DNA of 50,681 bases from Muribaculaceae bacterium Zag1 (GTDB lineage: Bacteria; Bacteroidota; Bacteroidia; Bacteroidales; Muribaculaceae). Shown here in pieces: positions 16,159-24,122 of this stretch. Each line of letters begins with the position of its first letter. Within the stretch, counting starts at the first letter, position 1. Both the position numbers and the translations under genes were made by a program. The stretch lies in assembly GCA_002633115.1 (NCBI GenBank), contig NWBJ01000034.1, positions 98,211 to 148,891 of the forward strand, in the 5' to 3' direction. The notes below the pieces were generated by a model. That model had not been told where the DNA came from and did no database searches. It was given only the letters and a program-made list of their open reading frames with translations.

Positions 16159-16623
16159 TTATTCTTTTTCTACTTTGAGAGTGAACGATTCGGTCTTTGG
16201 GGGACGGCAGCTGCTGTCGTTGCAGCACATAAAGCTGACCGATACTGTGATTTCGGCCTGGTCAGGATTGTCGCAGGTGAATCGGCGAGTGAAAGAGACA
16301 TTGTTCTCCCAATATGAGAGTTCGGCCTCAAACATCGGGTCCATCTCCTTGATGGGAGCGGGACGCATCTTGGCATTGCCGACCCAGGTGATGCCCTTGG
16401 CCGTGTACGACAGCTTGGTAGGCTGCGGGCCTACGTCGGGTAGCTGGGTGCTGTAGAGATGCCAGCCGGATTCGATTGTGCCGGTCAGGGTCACGATGCC
16501 CTCGGTGGCCGAGGTCATTTTGGCAGAGGCTTTCCAGCTCACAGGGTCCTGAGCCGATGCTGAGAAAGAGGCGAAAGCCATGATCAGCATGGCCAACACA
16601 GAATAGATAGCACGTTTTTTCAT
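16159..16623 (-). CDS. Lone DsbD-alpha-domain periplasmic protein
   Basis: A 154-residue exported protein: signal peptide MKKRAIYSVLAMLIMAFASF cut near SASA-Q, then one DsbD N-terminal (alpha) domain with IESGWHLYSTQLPDVG and the Cys-containing segment SFMCCNDSSCRPP. The alpha domain of DsbD carries the Cys pair that hands electrons to periplasmic partners. Here a second copy is encoded 3 bp ahead of dsbD, so the two are surely co-transcribed. It may be an extra electron acceptor or adapter; I cannot tell which partner it serves. Confidence 0.85.
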   Translation of the reverse strand: MKKRAIYSVLAMLIMAFASFSASAQDPVSWKASAKMTSATEGIVTLTGTIESGWHLYSTQLPDVGPQPTKLSYTAKGITWVGNAKMRPAPIKEMDPMFEAELSYWENNVSFTRRFTCDNPDQAEITVSVSFMCCNDSSCRPPKTESFTLKVEKE

Positions 16624-16680
16624 TTCGTATGGATTTATTAGGGTAACTTATTCTCTTTAGACAAATAAATTGATGATTGG

Positions 16681-16688
16681 CAAAGTTA
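16681..16688 (-). promoter_or_regulatory. -7 box (TAACTTTG) for the DsbD-alpha/dsbD operon
   Basis: The complement of CAAAGTTA matches the Bacteroides TAnnTTTG consensus, about 58 bp ahead of the start at 16623. A TTTG lies upstream at a gap of 25 bp, somewhat longer than the usual 19-21, so the -33 match is weak. Confidence 0.6.
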
Positions 16689-16762
16689 CGAAATTTTAAT
16701 TAATAGCGATTGTCAAAACGGGTAAAATATTATGTCAAAACCTACAATATTGGAAAAATATA

Positions 16763-16777
16763 TCCCAAATGTTGGGA
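16763..16777 (-). terminator. Hairpin after the CpsB-like gene
   Basis: Minus-strand TCCCAA-CAT-TTGGGA (16763-16777) lies 3 bp past the stop of the CpsB-like gene and is followed by an AT-rich run including TATTTTT. The stem is only 6 bp, so it is a modest terminator candidate. Confidence 0.5.
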
Positions 16778-16779
16778 AA

Positions 16780-17502
16780 TTACACCGTGCAATTGCCGAT
16801 AATCGAGGTTATGGCATCGATTTCTGCGCTCGACAGCGACTTTTTGCCAAGTGCGGCGAGCAACTGGCGGTGACGGTGGGTGTCGCTGCCGATGGCGTTG
16901 TAGTATCCCTTTTTGAGCAGTTTGCGAGCCTTTTCCTGCGCGGCCGGGCCATAGAGGCCGACCAAGGAATAGAGGTTGAGCTGGAATTTAATCTCGTCTT
17001 TTTTTAGACGGTCGTAATCCTTCTGGTCCATATAGACATAGCGCTCAGGATGAGCCAGGAGCGGAAAGAATCCAGCACTCTTGACGCGTACCAACTTGTC
17101 GTCCATGTCAAATGGGGGAGTGAAATAGCTGGTCTCGACCAGCAGGTGGTCGCCGCGTTCGCCAATAGGCGCAACTTCCTTTTTTGCCAAGCGCTCGTCA
17201 AACAGGTTGTCGAGCATATTTTCGGCCGCGAGGTGCAGCTTGACATTTCCGTTGTAGGCAGCCTTGACTTGCTCAAACTTGGGTTGGAGCGTGGCGGGGC
17301 TGTTTGGCACATCCTCCATCACATGGGGTGTAAACCACACATGAGCCACGCCGAGGCGGTCATAGTCGGCGAGGATTGCGAGCGTCTCTTCCAGCTCTTG
17401 CACGCCGTCGTCGACGCCGGGCAGCAGATGGCAGTGCCAGTCAGTGGCATCTTTGAGGAGACCGCTGTCCTCGAGGGTATATTTTTTGCTAAAGAACAAC
17501 AT
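16780..17502 (-). CDS. CpsB/YwqE-type PHP-fold tyrosine-protein phosphatase
   Basis: A 240-residue soluble protein of the PHP metal-dependent phosphatase family. Its first metal-binding motif is DWHCHLLPGVDDG near residue 21; others are WFTPHVM, LLVETSY, LLAHPERY and GSDTHRH, the set expected for the CpsB/CapC/YwqE group that dephosphorylates tyrosine kinases controlling capsule or exopolysaccharide synthesis. No kinase or polysaccharide cluster is adjacent in this window; the only glycosyltransferase is at 45.4 kb. It begins about 70 bp downstream of the tricorn-like gene, across an inverted repeat. Confidence 0.88.
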   Translation of the reverse strand: MLFFSKKYTLEDSGLLKDATDWHCHLLPGVDDGVQELEETLAILADYDRLGVAHVWFTPHVMEDVPNSPATLQPKFEQVKAAYNGNVKLHLAAENMLDNLFDERLAKKEVAPIGERGDHLLVETSYFTPPFDMDDKLVRVKSAGFFPLLAHPERYVYMDQKDYDRLKKDEIKFQLNLYSLVGLYGPAAQEKARKLLKKGYYNAIGSDTHRHRQLLAALGKKSLSSAEIDAITSIIGNCTV

Positions 17503-17516
17503 AGTCTTGAATGAAA

Positions 17517-17569
17517 AATGAAAAATGAAGAATGAGGAATGGGTGATTTTTCATTCTTCATTTTTCATT
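17517..17569. repeat. Perfect 19-bp AT-rich inverted repeat
   Basis: AATGAAAAATGAAGAATGA (17517-17535) and its exact complement at 17551-17569, with a 15-bp spacer. It starts 2 bp past the tricorn-like stop and ends 15 bp upstream of the CpsB-like start. Other GAAAAATGA islands occur near 13.2, 27.7, 40.6 and 46.3 kb, always between genes. It may act as a terminator or processing stem. Confidence 0.75.
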
Positions 17570-17570
17570 A

Positions 17571-20500
17571 TTAATTTTTAACTGTTTGGAGTAGGGTTTC
17601 GACGGCGCGGCGGAGCTGGGTGTCTTCGCCACGTACGATGTCGGCGGGATTGTTCTCGACTGGCACGTCAGGCTCGAGTTGGAAATTCTCAAGATAACGG
17701 CCCTCGGCGGTGCGATAGCCAATCACCGGAATTCCGAAATACAGGGTGGGGTCTTGGAGATATACCCAATTGACCGAGGTCATAGTGCCTGGCACGGGGC
17801 TGCCGACCACCTTACCGAGGCCCATGGTCTGGTATACCCAGGGTGTGCCGTGAGCATTGGAGTAGCACGATGGGTTGGTCACCATCACAGATGCCTTGTT
17901 CCAGCGGCGAGAAGGCATATCGCAGATATCTTGGCCGCGCAGCACCTGGGTCAGATACTTCTTGCCAGAGAATAGGATCTCGATGTCTTCGTGCATGCGG
18001 CCGCCGCCGTTGTTGCGGATGTCAATCACGATGCCGTCGCGGTCATTGTATTTGCCGAGGATATCGGCGTAGATGGGACGGAAACTGTCATCGCTCATCG
18101 ATTTGATGTGCACATAGCCCAGGCGCCCATTGCTCCAGCGGTCAACATCGGCAGCGCGGGCCTTGACCCAGCGGTCGTAGAGCAGGTTGGAGAATTTGGT
18201 CGCGGTGATGGGTTTGACTACTTCGTCCCAGAGCAGACCGGTGGCTGGGTCGCGGAAACTTACCAGCACCTTCTTGCCGCTTTGGTCGAGCAGGAGTTGG
18301 GTTAGGTCATTCTCGGGCGTAATCTCGATGCCGTTGATTTTCTCAACCAGCACGCCGGGCTTGACGCGGGTTGAGGCGTTGTCAAATGGCGATTTCTCAA
18401 CCACTTCGGCAACCTTCATGCCATCGCCATTGTATGTGAGGTCGTAGAGCAGACCGAGCGAAGCGGTAGATTCGCCAGTGGGTGAGGGACGGTAACCGGC
18501 TCCGGTGTGGCTCACGTTGAGTTCGCCGAGGAGCTCGCTGCCCATCTCTGCGAAGTCGTAATTATTATTAATGTAAGGCAGGAATCGGCGGTAGTTGTCG
18601 GTCAGGGCCTTCCAGTCCACGCCGTGCATCTTGGTGTCATAGAATCGGGCTTGCTCCTCGCGCACAATGTATTCGTACATGTATTCGCGCTCCTTGGCTG
18701 GATCGATGCGGTACGAGGCCGAATATTTCACCGGGGTGAGCTTGCAACCCGAGGGCTCAAATTTGTTGATAGTCTTTCCGCTGAGCAGCATGGTCTTGTA
18801 GTCGGGAGTGTAGTCAAATGCTTTCAGGCCCTTATTGATGGTCTTAGACATTTCGACTTCGCCCTCGCGCAGGTCGAGTTTCCAGAGCATATTGTCTGAC
18901 GACCCCTTGGTGATGAAATACAGGTTGTCGCCATCCTTATTAATAAAGGCATCGGCAAGGTCGGCCGAGAAGGGAGTCAGGCGCACCACGCGGTCCTGGA
19001 TGCCCTCGAGTTCGACAACGATGTCCTTGGGAGTGTCCTTCTTGTCTTTGTCTTTGTCATCTGATTTCTTGTCATCCGACTTCTTTTCATCTTTCTTTGC
19101 GTCCTTCTTGAGTTCGGCATCCTCTTTTGAGAGCTTGAAATCATCAAGAGCCTCTTGGTTGAGGAACGCGAGCATCACATCTTCTTGCGAACCCCACGAA
19201 GCCTGGTTGCGCATGCCGTAGCGGTCACTGAAGAAAAGGATGGCGTTGCCATCGAGGGCCCAACGCGGGTGAGCGTCAAAATAGCCGCTCTGTGATATGT
19301 TGGCAGATTCGCCCGTGGTGGCATTGAGGAGGATAATATCGTAATAGGGGGCGTGGAGGCGGTCGCAGCCGCACGTCACGATCCACTTGCTGTCGGGGCT
19401 CCATAGGATTGTCACATCGCCCTCGTAGTCATCAACCCAGGTGCCATCGGTGAGTTCGGTCACCTTGCCCGATTCCATATCGCGCACAGCCACCTTGCGG
19501 CGGTCGAGCAGGAAAGCCATCTTCTTGCCATCTGGCGAGATTTGGGGTTGGCAGCGCTCGTGTGAGTCGGCCTTGAATATAGCCTTCTCCTCAATCAGGG
19601 TAGCGTTGGGGAAGTTTGGGTCCTCGGTGCGGCCCATCTTGGCCTGGTAGATATTGTACTTGCCATCGCGCTCTGAGGTGTAGAATAGGCTATTGGAATC
19701 ATGGCCCCAAGCCACTTGCTTTTCGCCCTCGGGGGTCGAGGTGATTTGCTTGGTGGTCTGATGTTCGACCGAGGTCACGAACACATCGCCGCGATATACC
19801 ATCGCTACCGACTTGCCATCGGGCGAGAGTGCAACTTCGTCGGGATTGCCGAGCGAAATCTTGCGAGTGTCGTCAATCCAAGGGTCGACGAGCGAGATAG
19901 CGACCTTGGCCGGCTTGCCGCCTTGGGCCATGGTGTAGATTTCGCCATTGTAGGTGAAGCAGAGAGTGCCATTGTCGGCGCGAGACAGGAATCTCACTGG
20001 GTGAGTCTTGAATGTGGTCACTTGCTGCGGAGCCGAGGCGTCGGCCACTGAGGCGCGATACACATTCATCGAGCCGCCATTTCGCTCGCTCAAGAAATAA
20101 ATCTCGCTGTCAGATACGGCAACCGGATTGCGGTCCTCGCCAGCATGGGCAGTCACATTGGTGTGGGAGCACGAGGCTGGGTCGTACATCCAGATGTCGC
20201 GAGCTACTGACGAGGTATGATGCTTGCGCCATTCGTTTTCGTTGCCAGCCTTGTTCTCATACAGCATTTTGCCATCAGGCAGGAAGCTGACAGCAAGGGC
20301 CGGCGTGCCAAGCACTTGGCGCGTCTGGCCTCCGGTGACAGGCACCTGATACAGCTCAGTCATGCCGGCAGCCGGGAACATTGCCGAGGAGGCTGGGTCT
20401 TGGATTGAGGCTGAGAAAAGCACATACTTGCCATCGGCCGAGAAACCCTCGGGGAGCTCGCGAGCCGAATTATAGGTGAGGCGCTTGGGAGCACCGCCGG

Positions 20501-20777
20501 TGGCGGGGATGACGAATATGTCGAAATTGCCATAACGGTCGCCAGCGAAGGCAATCGTCTTGCCATCGGGGCTCCAGATTGGCGAAGTCTCATAATTATC
20601 GGTGGCAGTTAGGCGCTGAGCTTCGCCGCCAGCGGCGGCAACTTTCCAGATGTCGCCCTTGTAGGTAAAGGCGATTTGGGAGCCGTCGGGCGAAATTTGA
20701 GCGTCGCGGAGCCACAGAGGGGCCTCGGCCCAAGCGAGGGCCGGAAGCAGCAGAAGGGTGAGCAAAGAATGTTTCAT
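17571..20777 (-). CDS. Tricorn-like protease (S41 family), exported
   Basis: A 1068-residue protein with signal peptide MKHSLLTLLLLPALAWA. Residues of about 20-540 form WD40/TolB-like beta-propeller repeats (ISPDGSQIAFTYKGDIW, WSPDGKTIAFAGDRYG and similar). A tricorn C1-like part follows, with ELNVSHTGAGY supplying the candidate catalytic His, then a PDZ domain (about 770-850). The S41 protease core shows DIRNNGGGRMHED, the nucleophile Ser in NPSCYSNAHG, and Glu in GRYLENFQ. An odd feature is a low-complexity Lys/Asp insert at about residues 549-586 before the core. Tricorn-type enzymes degrade peptides; here the signal peptide puts it in the periplasm. The start has a promoter-like box immediately upstream. 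Confidence 0.9.
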   Translation of the reverse strand: MKHSLLTLLLLPALAWAEAPLWLRDAQISPDGSQIAFTYKGDIWKVAAAGGEAQRLTATDNYETSPIWSPDGKTIAFAGDRYGNFDIFVIPATGGAPKRLTYNSARELPEGFSADGKYVLFSASIQDPASSAMFPAAGMTELYQVPVTGGQTRQVLGTPALAVSFLPDGKMLYENKAGNENEWRKHHTSSVARDIWMYDPASCSHTNVTAHAGEDRNPVAVSDSEIYFLSERNGGSMNVYRASVADASAPQQVTTFKTHPVRFLSRADNGTLCFTYNGEIYTMAQGGKPAKVAISLVDPWIDDTRKISLGNPDEVALSPDGKSVAMVYRGDVFVTSVEHQTTKQITSTPEGEKQVAWGHDSNSLFYTSERDGKYNIYQAKMGRTEDPNFPNATLIEEKAIFKADSHERCQPQISPDGKKMAFLLDRRKVAVRDMESGKVTELTDGTWVDDYEGDVTILWSPDSKWIVTCGCDRLHAPYYDIILLNATTGESANISQSGYFDAHPRWALDGNAILFFSDRYGMRNQASWGSQEDVMLAFLNQEALDDFKLSKEDAELKKDAKKDEKKSDDKKSDDKDKDKKDTPKDIVVELEGIQDRVVRLTPFSADLADAFINKDGDNLYFITKGSSDNMLWKLDLREGEVEMSKTINKGLKAFDYTPDYKTMLLSGKTINKFEPSGCKLTPVKYSASYRIDPAKEREYMYEYIVREEQARFYDTKMHGVDWKALTDNYRRFLPYINNNYDFAEMGSELLGELNVSHTGAGYRPSPTGESTASLGLLYDLTYNGDGMKVAEVVEKSPFDNASTRVKPGVLVEKINGIEITPENDLTQLLLDQSGKKVLVSFRDPATGLLWDEVVKPITATKFSNLLYDRWVKARAADVDRWSNGRLGYVHIKSMSDDSFRPIYADILGKYNDRDGIVIDIRNNGGGRMHEDIEILFSGKKYLTQVLRGQDICDMPSRRWNKASVMVTNPSCYSNAHGTPWVYQTMGLGKVVGSPVPGTMTSVNWVYLQDPTLYFGIPVIGYRTAEGRYLENFQLEPDVPVENNPADIVRGEDTQLRRAVETLLQTVKN

Positions 20778-20781
20778 ACTA

Positions 20782-20789
20782 CAAAATTA
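20782..20789 (-). promoter_or_regulatory. -7-like box (TAATTTTG) abutting the tricorn-like start
   Basis: The complement of CAAAATTA fits TAnnTTTG and lies only 5 bp from the ATG. If used, transcription would begin at or next to the start codon, giving a leaderless or nearly leaderless mRNA. No supporting -33 box was confirmed. Confidence 0.35.
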
Positions 20790-20958
20790 CGAAAAAAATA
20801 TGAGATTATTTCGGGTTTGCACACAAAAAAGGAAAAATAGATGAAGAAATATTTGTTGAATAATTCAAAAATGGATAAATTTGCATAAAAATTACGATTT
20901 TTAGATTTCTAAAATAAATCTAAGCCCAGATAACGATTAAAAGACGCCAATGTATTTG

Positions 20959-20990
20959 AACCACAGATTTACACAGATTCACACAGATTC
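20959..20990. repeat. ACCACAGATT dispersed repeat upstream of the methyltransferase
   Basis: AACCACAGATTTACACAGAT followed by TCACACAGATTC, the family also at 4379-4430 and 14056-14157. It is in the 264-bp divergent gap between the tricorn-like protease and the methyltransferase, 52 bp upstream of the latter's ATG. Apart from this and the -7-like box at 20782 the gap is AT-rich without clear signals. Confidence 0.6.
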
Positions 20991-21041
20991 GGCCATGGAA
21001 TCTGGGAATATCCTTATAACTTTTACCTTGCAGATGCCATT

Positions 21042-23069
21042 ATGGTCATAGAGAACTTTAGATTTGTCGATCTCTTCTGTGGTATAGGCGGTTTTCACCA
21101 GGCCATGACGGCTCTTGGTGGTGAATGTGTCTTCGCTTGCGATATCGACGAGGCTTGCCGAGAGACATATTACAGCAACTACGGGTTGATGCCCGTAGGG
21201 GACATCAAGAAAGTAGACCCGGCCGACATACCCGAGCATGAGGTGCTGTGCGGGGGGTTCCCTTGCCAGGCCTTTTCGATAGCCGGCAAGCGCTTAGGAT
21301 TTGGCGATCCCACCAAGGGCACACTCTTTTTCGACATAATGCGCATTGTGCATTACCATCACCCCAAATACATACTGCTCGAGAATGTGCGCAATCTGGC
21401 CTCGCACGACCATGGCAATACCTGGAAGATAATCCACCAGAGCCTGATTGATGCCGGGTATAATGTGTCGGAGAAACCGGTAATCTTTTCACCCCACTAC
21501 ATAGGCATACCCCAGCATCGCGAGCGAGTGTTCATTATGGCGGTGAGGAAAGATGTAGGGCAGTTGCCCGAGTTTTTCTTCAATCGGCGCCGCGCCAAGC
21601 CCTGCTCTATCTACACTGTGCTGCAAGACGATAGCGAGATCAAGAATGTGCAACGCTACCGCATGAAGAAACACGACATCGAGATTGTAAACCTGTGGAA
21701 CGAGTTTCTTGCCGGAATACGCAAGAATGTCAAGAAGCTGCCGTGTTTTCCGGTGACTGACCTGTACCTCTTCCCCAATCTCGACCGCTTTGACATCCCC
21801 AATATGCACTATGAGAAGGCAATGTTTGCAAGGCGCAACGTTGAGCTATTCAACAAGGCTCCAGCCTTCATCACTCGCTGGTTGTCAAGGGCTTACGAGT
21901 TGCCAAAATTTCGAGGCTCAAAGCGAATGCTCGAGTGGCATGCCGGCAATCCTCAGAATCCCGACCTGTGGGAGACAGTGCTGCAATTTCGCCAGTCAGG
22001 CATCCGCGCTCGCGAGGCGCACGTATTTCCCACGCTCACGGCAGTTGTGCAAACCCCGATTGTGGGACGATTCAAACGCAAACTCACGCCGAGGGAGTGC
22101 GCCCGGTTGCAGAGTTTTCCGGATACCTTCAAGTGCAATCCCAAGGAGCATGAGGCATACAAGCAATTTGGCAACTCGGTCAATGTCGAGGTTGTGAAGC
22201 TGTTTGCCCGTTTCCTGCTCGGCGATGAGGAAATGCACAACATCTATCGCAAAACCGAGGAGGACCTGCTCGAGGAAATGCCCAAGAAGCGCGGCCGTCC
22301 GCGCAAGGTGTATTCGCCCGGCCAAGAGCCTAAGCGCGGTCGCCCACGCAAATATCCGTTGCCCGAAGATGGCGAACCCCAGCCCAAACGCAAACGCGGT
22401 CGTCCGAAGAAACAGCCAGTGGAGATGTCAGTGATGTTTGACGAGGACGGAAACCCCATAGTGCCGCCAAAGCGCAAACGCGGACGGCCGAGAAAGTATC
22501 CAATTCCTTCGCTCTTTGATGAGATTGCGCTAACCCCGGTACCAGTGATCGAGGAACCGCTGCCCGAACCAGAAGAGGAAGAACTTGACGATATTATCGA
22601 GCAGGCTGAGGAGATTGAAAAACTCGTGATGCTCGATGACTCGGATGTTGTGCATGAGAATACCGAGGATGTCGATGCCGAGGAGGCAGCCGAACTGCTT
22701 GAGGCCCTCAACGAAGAGGTCGAAGGCACTGATGCCCAGCCTGACGAGGACGACAACCTGGGCCATGACTTGGACTATTGGTTTGAAGAGCGCGAACGAC
22801 TTGAGGCCCTGAATCAAGTGCTGCTTGCCGAGGACAAAGAGCGTCGAGCCATAGCTCGCGCCAATGGCTATCGCAAGAAAGACCCGAATCAGCCGCCTCG
22901 CAAACGAGGGCGCCCAAGGAAATATCCTCTGCCTGAGGACGGAGGACCTCAACCCCCGCGCAAGCGAGGGCGACCCAAAAAAGAAACGCCCCAGCCAGTG
23001 GCTGGAGCGCTCGTGGAGGATGCGCCGCCTAAACGCAAGCGCGGACGTCCCAGGAAAAATCCTTTATGA
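21042..23069 (+). CDS. DNA cytosine-5 methyltransferase with seven C-terminal AT-hooks
   Basis: Transfers methyl groups from SAM to C5 of cytosine in DNA. The catalytic part (about 1-405) has motif I DLFCGIGGF (10-18), motif IV GGFPCQAFS with nucleophile Cys75, motif VI ENV (114-116), motif VIII QHRERVFI and motif X FGNSVNVEVV. The target-recognition region is about 190-330; specificity cannot be read off. Residues 410-675 are a tail unlike ordinary Dcm-type enzymes: seven AT-hook cores RGRP at 417, 432, 452, 480, 622, 642 and 667, in KRGRPRK contexts, four before and three after an acidic Glu/Asp-rich segment (about 490-590). AT-hooks bind the minor groove of AT-rich DNA. No restriction nuclease, Vsr or helicase lies beside it, so it is an orphan; a regulatory or chromatin-like role is my inference. 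It is the only plus-strand gene before 33.6 kb and overlaps trxB tail-to-tail by 6 bp. Confidence 0.93.
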   Translation: MVIENFRFVDLFCGIGGFHQAMTALGGECVFACDIDEACRETYYSNYGLMPVGDIKKVDPADIPEHEVLCGGFPCQAFSIAGKRLGFGDPTKGTLFFDIMRIVHYHHPKYILLENVRNLASHDHGNTWKIIHQSLIDAGYNVSEKPVIFSPHYIGIPQHRERVFIMAVRKDVGQLPEFFFNRRRAKPCSIYTVLQDDSEIKNVQRYRMKKHDIEIVNLWNEFLAGIRKNVKKLPCFPVTDLYLFPNLDRFDIPNMHYEKAMFARRNVELFNKAPAFITRWLSRAYELPKFRGSKRMLEWHAGNPQNPDLWETVLQFRQSGIRAREAHVFPTLTAVVQTPIVGRFKRKLTPRECARLQSFPDTFKCNPKEHEAYKQFGNSVNVEVVKLFARFLLGDEEMHNIYRKTEEDLLEEMPKKRGRPRKVYSPGQEPKRGRPRKYPLPEDGEPQPKRKRGRPKKQPVEMSVMFDEDGNPIVPPKRKRGRPRKYPIPSLFDEIALTPVPVIEEPLPEPEEEELDDIIEQAEEIEKLVMLDDSDVVHENTEDVDAEEAAELLEALNEEVEGTDAQPDEDDNLGHDLDYWFEERERLEALNQVLLAEDKERRAIARANGYRKKDPNQPPRKRGRPRKYPLPEDGGPQPPRKRGRPKKETPQPVAGALVEDAPPKRKRGRPRKNPL

Positions 23070-23996
23070 CTCGCGATTGAGCAAGAAACGCTCAACATCG
23101 AGTGCAGCTCGGCAGCCGCTACCGGCTGCCGATATTGCTTGCTGGTAGCTGGGGTCGCAGACGTCGCCAGCGGCGAATACGCCCTTGATGTTGGTAGCTT
23201 GAGTGCGGCCATGCAGGATGATGTAACCCTCGTCGTCGAGTTCGAGTTGGCCCTTGAATAGTTCGGTGTTTGGCTTGTGGCCGATGGCGAGGAAGAAGCC
23301 GTCGATGGCGATGTCAAAGAAACGCTCGTCGGGTTCGCCTTTGTACTCTACCAGGTGAGCGCCCTCGACATACTCTTCGCCGAAGAGGCCTACAGTGTTG
23401 GTGTTGAAGAGAACCTCGATTTTGTCGTTCTCAAACACGCGCTTTTGCATCACTTTTGAGGCGCGCAGGTAGTTTTTGCGCACGATCAGATACACCTTCT
23501 TGGCTAGGCCAGCCAGATAGCAGGCTTCTTCGCATGCTGTGTCGCCGCCGCCAACCACGGCAACCACGCGGTTGCGGTAGAAGAATCCATCGCAGGTGGC
23601 GCAGGTCGATACGCCCAGTCCGGCATACTTCTTCTCATCGGGGATGCCGAGATAACGGGCATAAGCGCCGGTGCAAACGATTACAGATTCGGCGTGCACC
23701 TCTTCGCGGCTGTCGATGGTGACTTTAAATGGATAATGCTCAAAATCTACGGCAGTTACGCGGCCAGCGCGGATGTCGGCGCCAAAGCGCATAGCTTGTT
23801 TGCGCAGGTCGGCCATCAGTTCCGGGCCGGTGATACCCTCGGGATAACCGGGGAAGTTCTCAACTTCGGTAGTAGTGGTGAGTTGACCTCCGGGCAGATG
23901 GCCCTCGTAGAGCACAGGCTGCAGATTGGCACGCGAGGTGTAAATAGCGGCAGTGAAGCCGGCGGGGCCAGAGCCGATAATAAGGCACTTAATCAT
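23064..23996 (-). CDS. trxB: Thioredoxin-disulfide reductase
   Basis: FAD enzyme that reduces thioredoxin with NADPH in the cytoplasm. At 310 residues: FAD motif GSGPAG (8-13), redox-active CATC (132-135) followed by DGFFYRN, NADPH motif VVGGGDTACEEA, and the C-terminal FAD motif GVFAAGDVCDPSYQQAISAA, all as in the family. It converges with the methyltransferase gene, the last 6 bp being shared. Reduced thioredoxin would feed DsbD (14179-16155). Confidence 0.96.
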   Translation of the reverse strand: MIKCLIIGSGPAGFTAAIYTSRANLQPVLYEGHLPGGQLTTTTEVENFPGYPEGITGPELMADLRKQAMRFGADIRAGRVTAVDFEHYPFKVTIDSREEVHAESVIVCTGAYARYLGIPDEKKYAGLGVSTCATCDGFFYRNRVVAVVGGGDTACEEACYLAGLAKKVYLIVRKNYLRASKVMQKRVFENDKIEVLFNTNTVGLFGEEYVEGAHLVEYKGEPDERFFDIAIDGFFLAIGHKPNTELFKGQLELDDEGYIILHGRTQATNIKGVFAAGDVCDPSYQQAISAAGSGCRAALDVERFLLNRES

Positions 23997-24035
23997 AAGG
24001 TGTTAGGTATTAGTTGTGAGTTAATTTTTTAGTGG

Positions 24036-24119
24036 GGTAGGAATCCTAGGATGCCTATGATTCCTAGTAGGGTAGGATTCCTAGTAGGGTAGGATTCCTA
24101 GGATGCCTACGATTCCTAT
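24036..24119. repeat. AGGATTCCTA direct/inverted repeat array
   Basis: Order A-B-A-A-B, where A is GTAGGATTCCTAG (first copy with AATCC) and B is GATGCCTAYGATTCCTA. A contains the near-palindrome GGATTCCTAG. The array fills the gap between the lolA-like gene and trxB. It has no coding potential and no T-run, so it is not a classic terminator. Confidence 0.65.
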
Positions 24120-24122
24120 AAT

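Noticed and set aside
22244-22756. 170-codon minus-strand Ser-rich open frame under the AT-hook tail
   Set aside because: It is the shadow of the repeated Arg/Lys/Glu codons of the methyltransferase; no start context and no similarity to a family.
17571-24000. Restriction-modification system around the methyltransferase
   Set aside because: Neighbours are a tricorn-like protease and thioredoxin reductase; no nuclease, specificity subunit or Vsr gene is found in the window.
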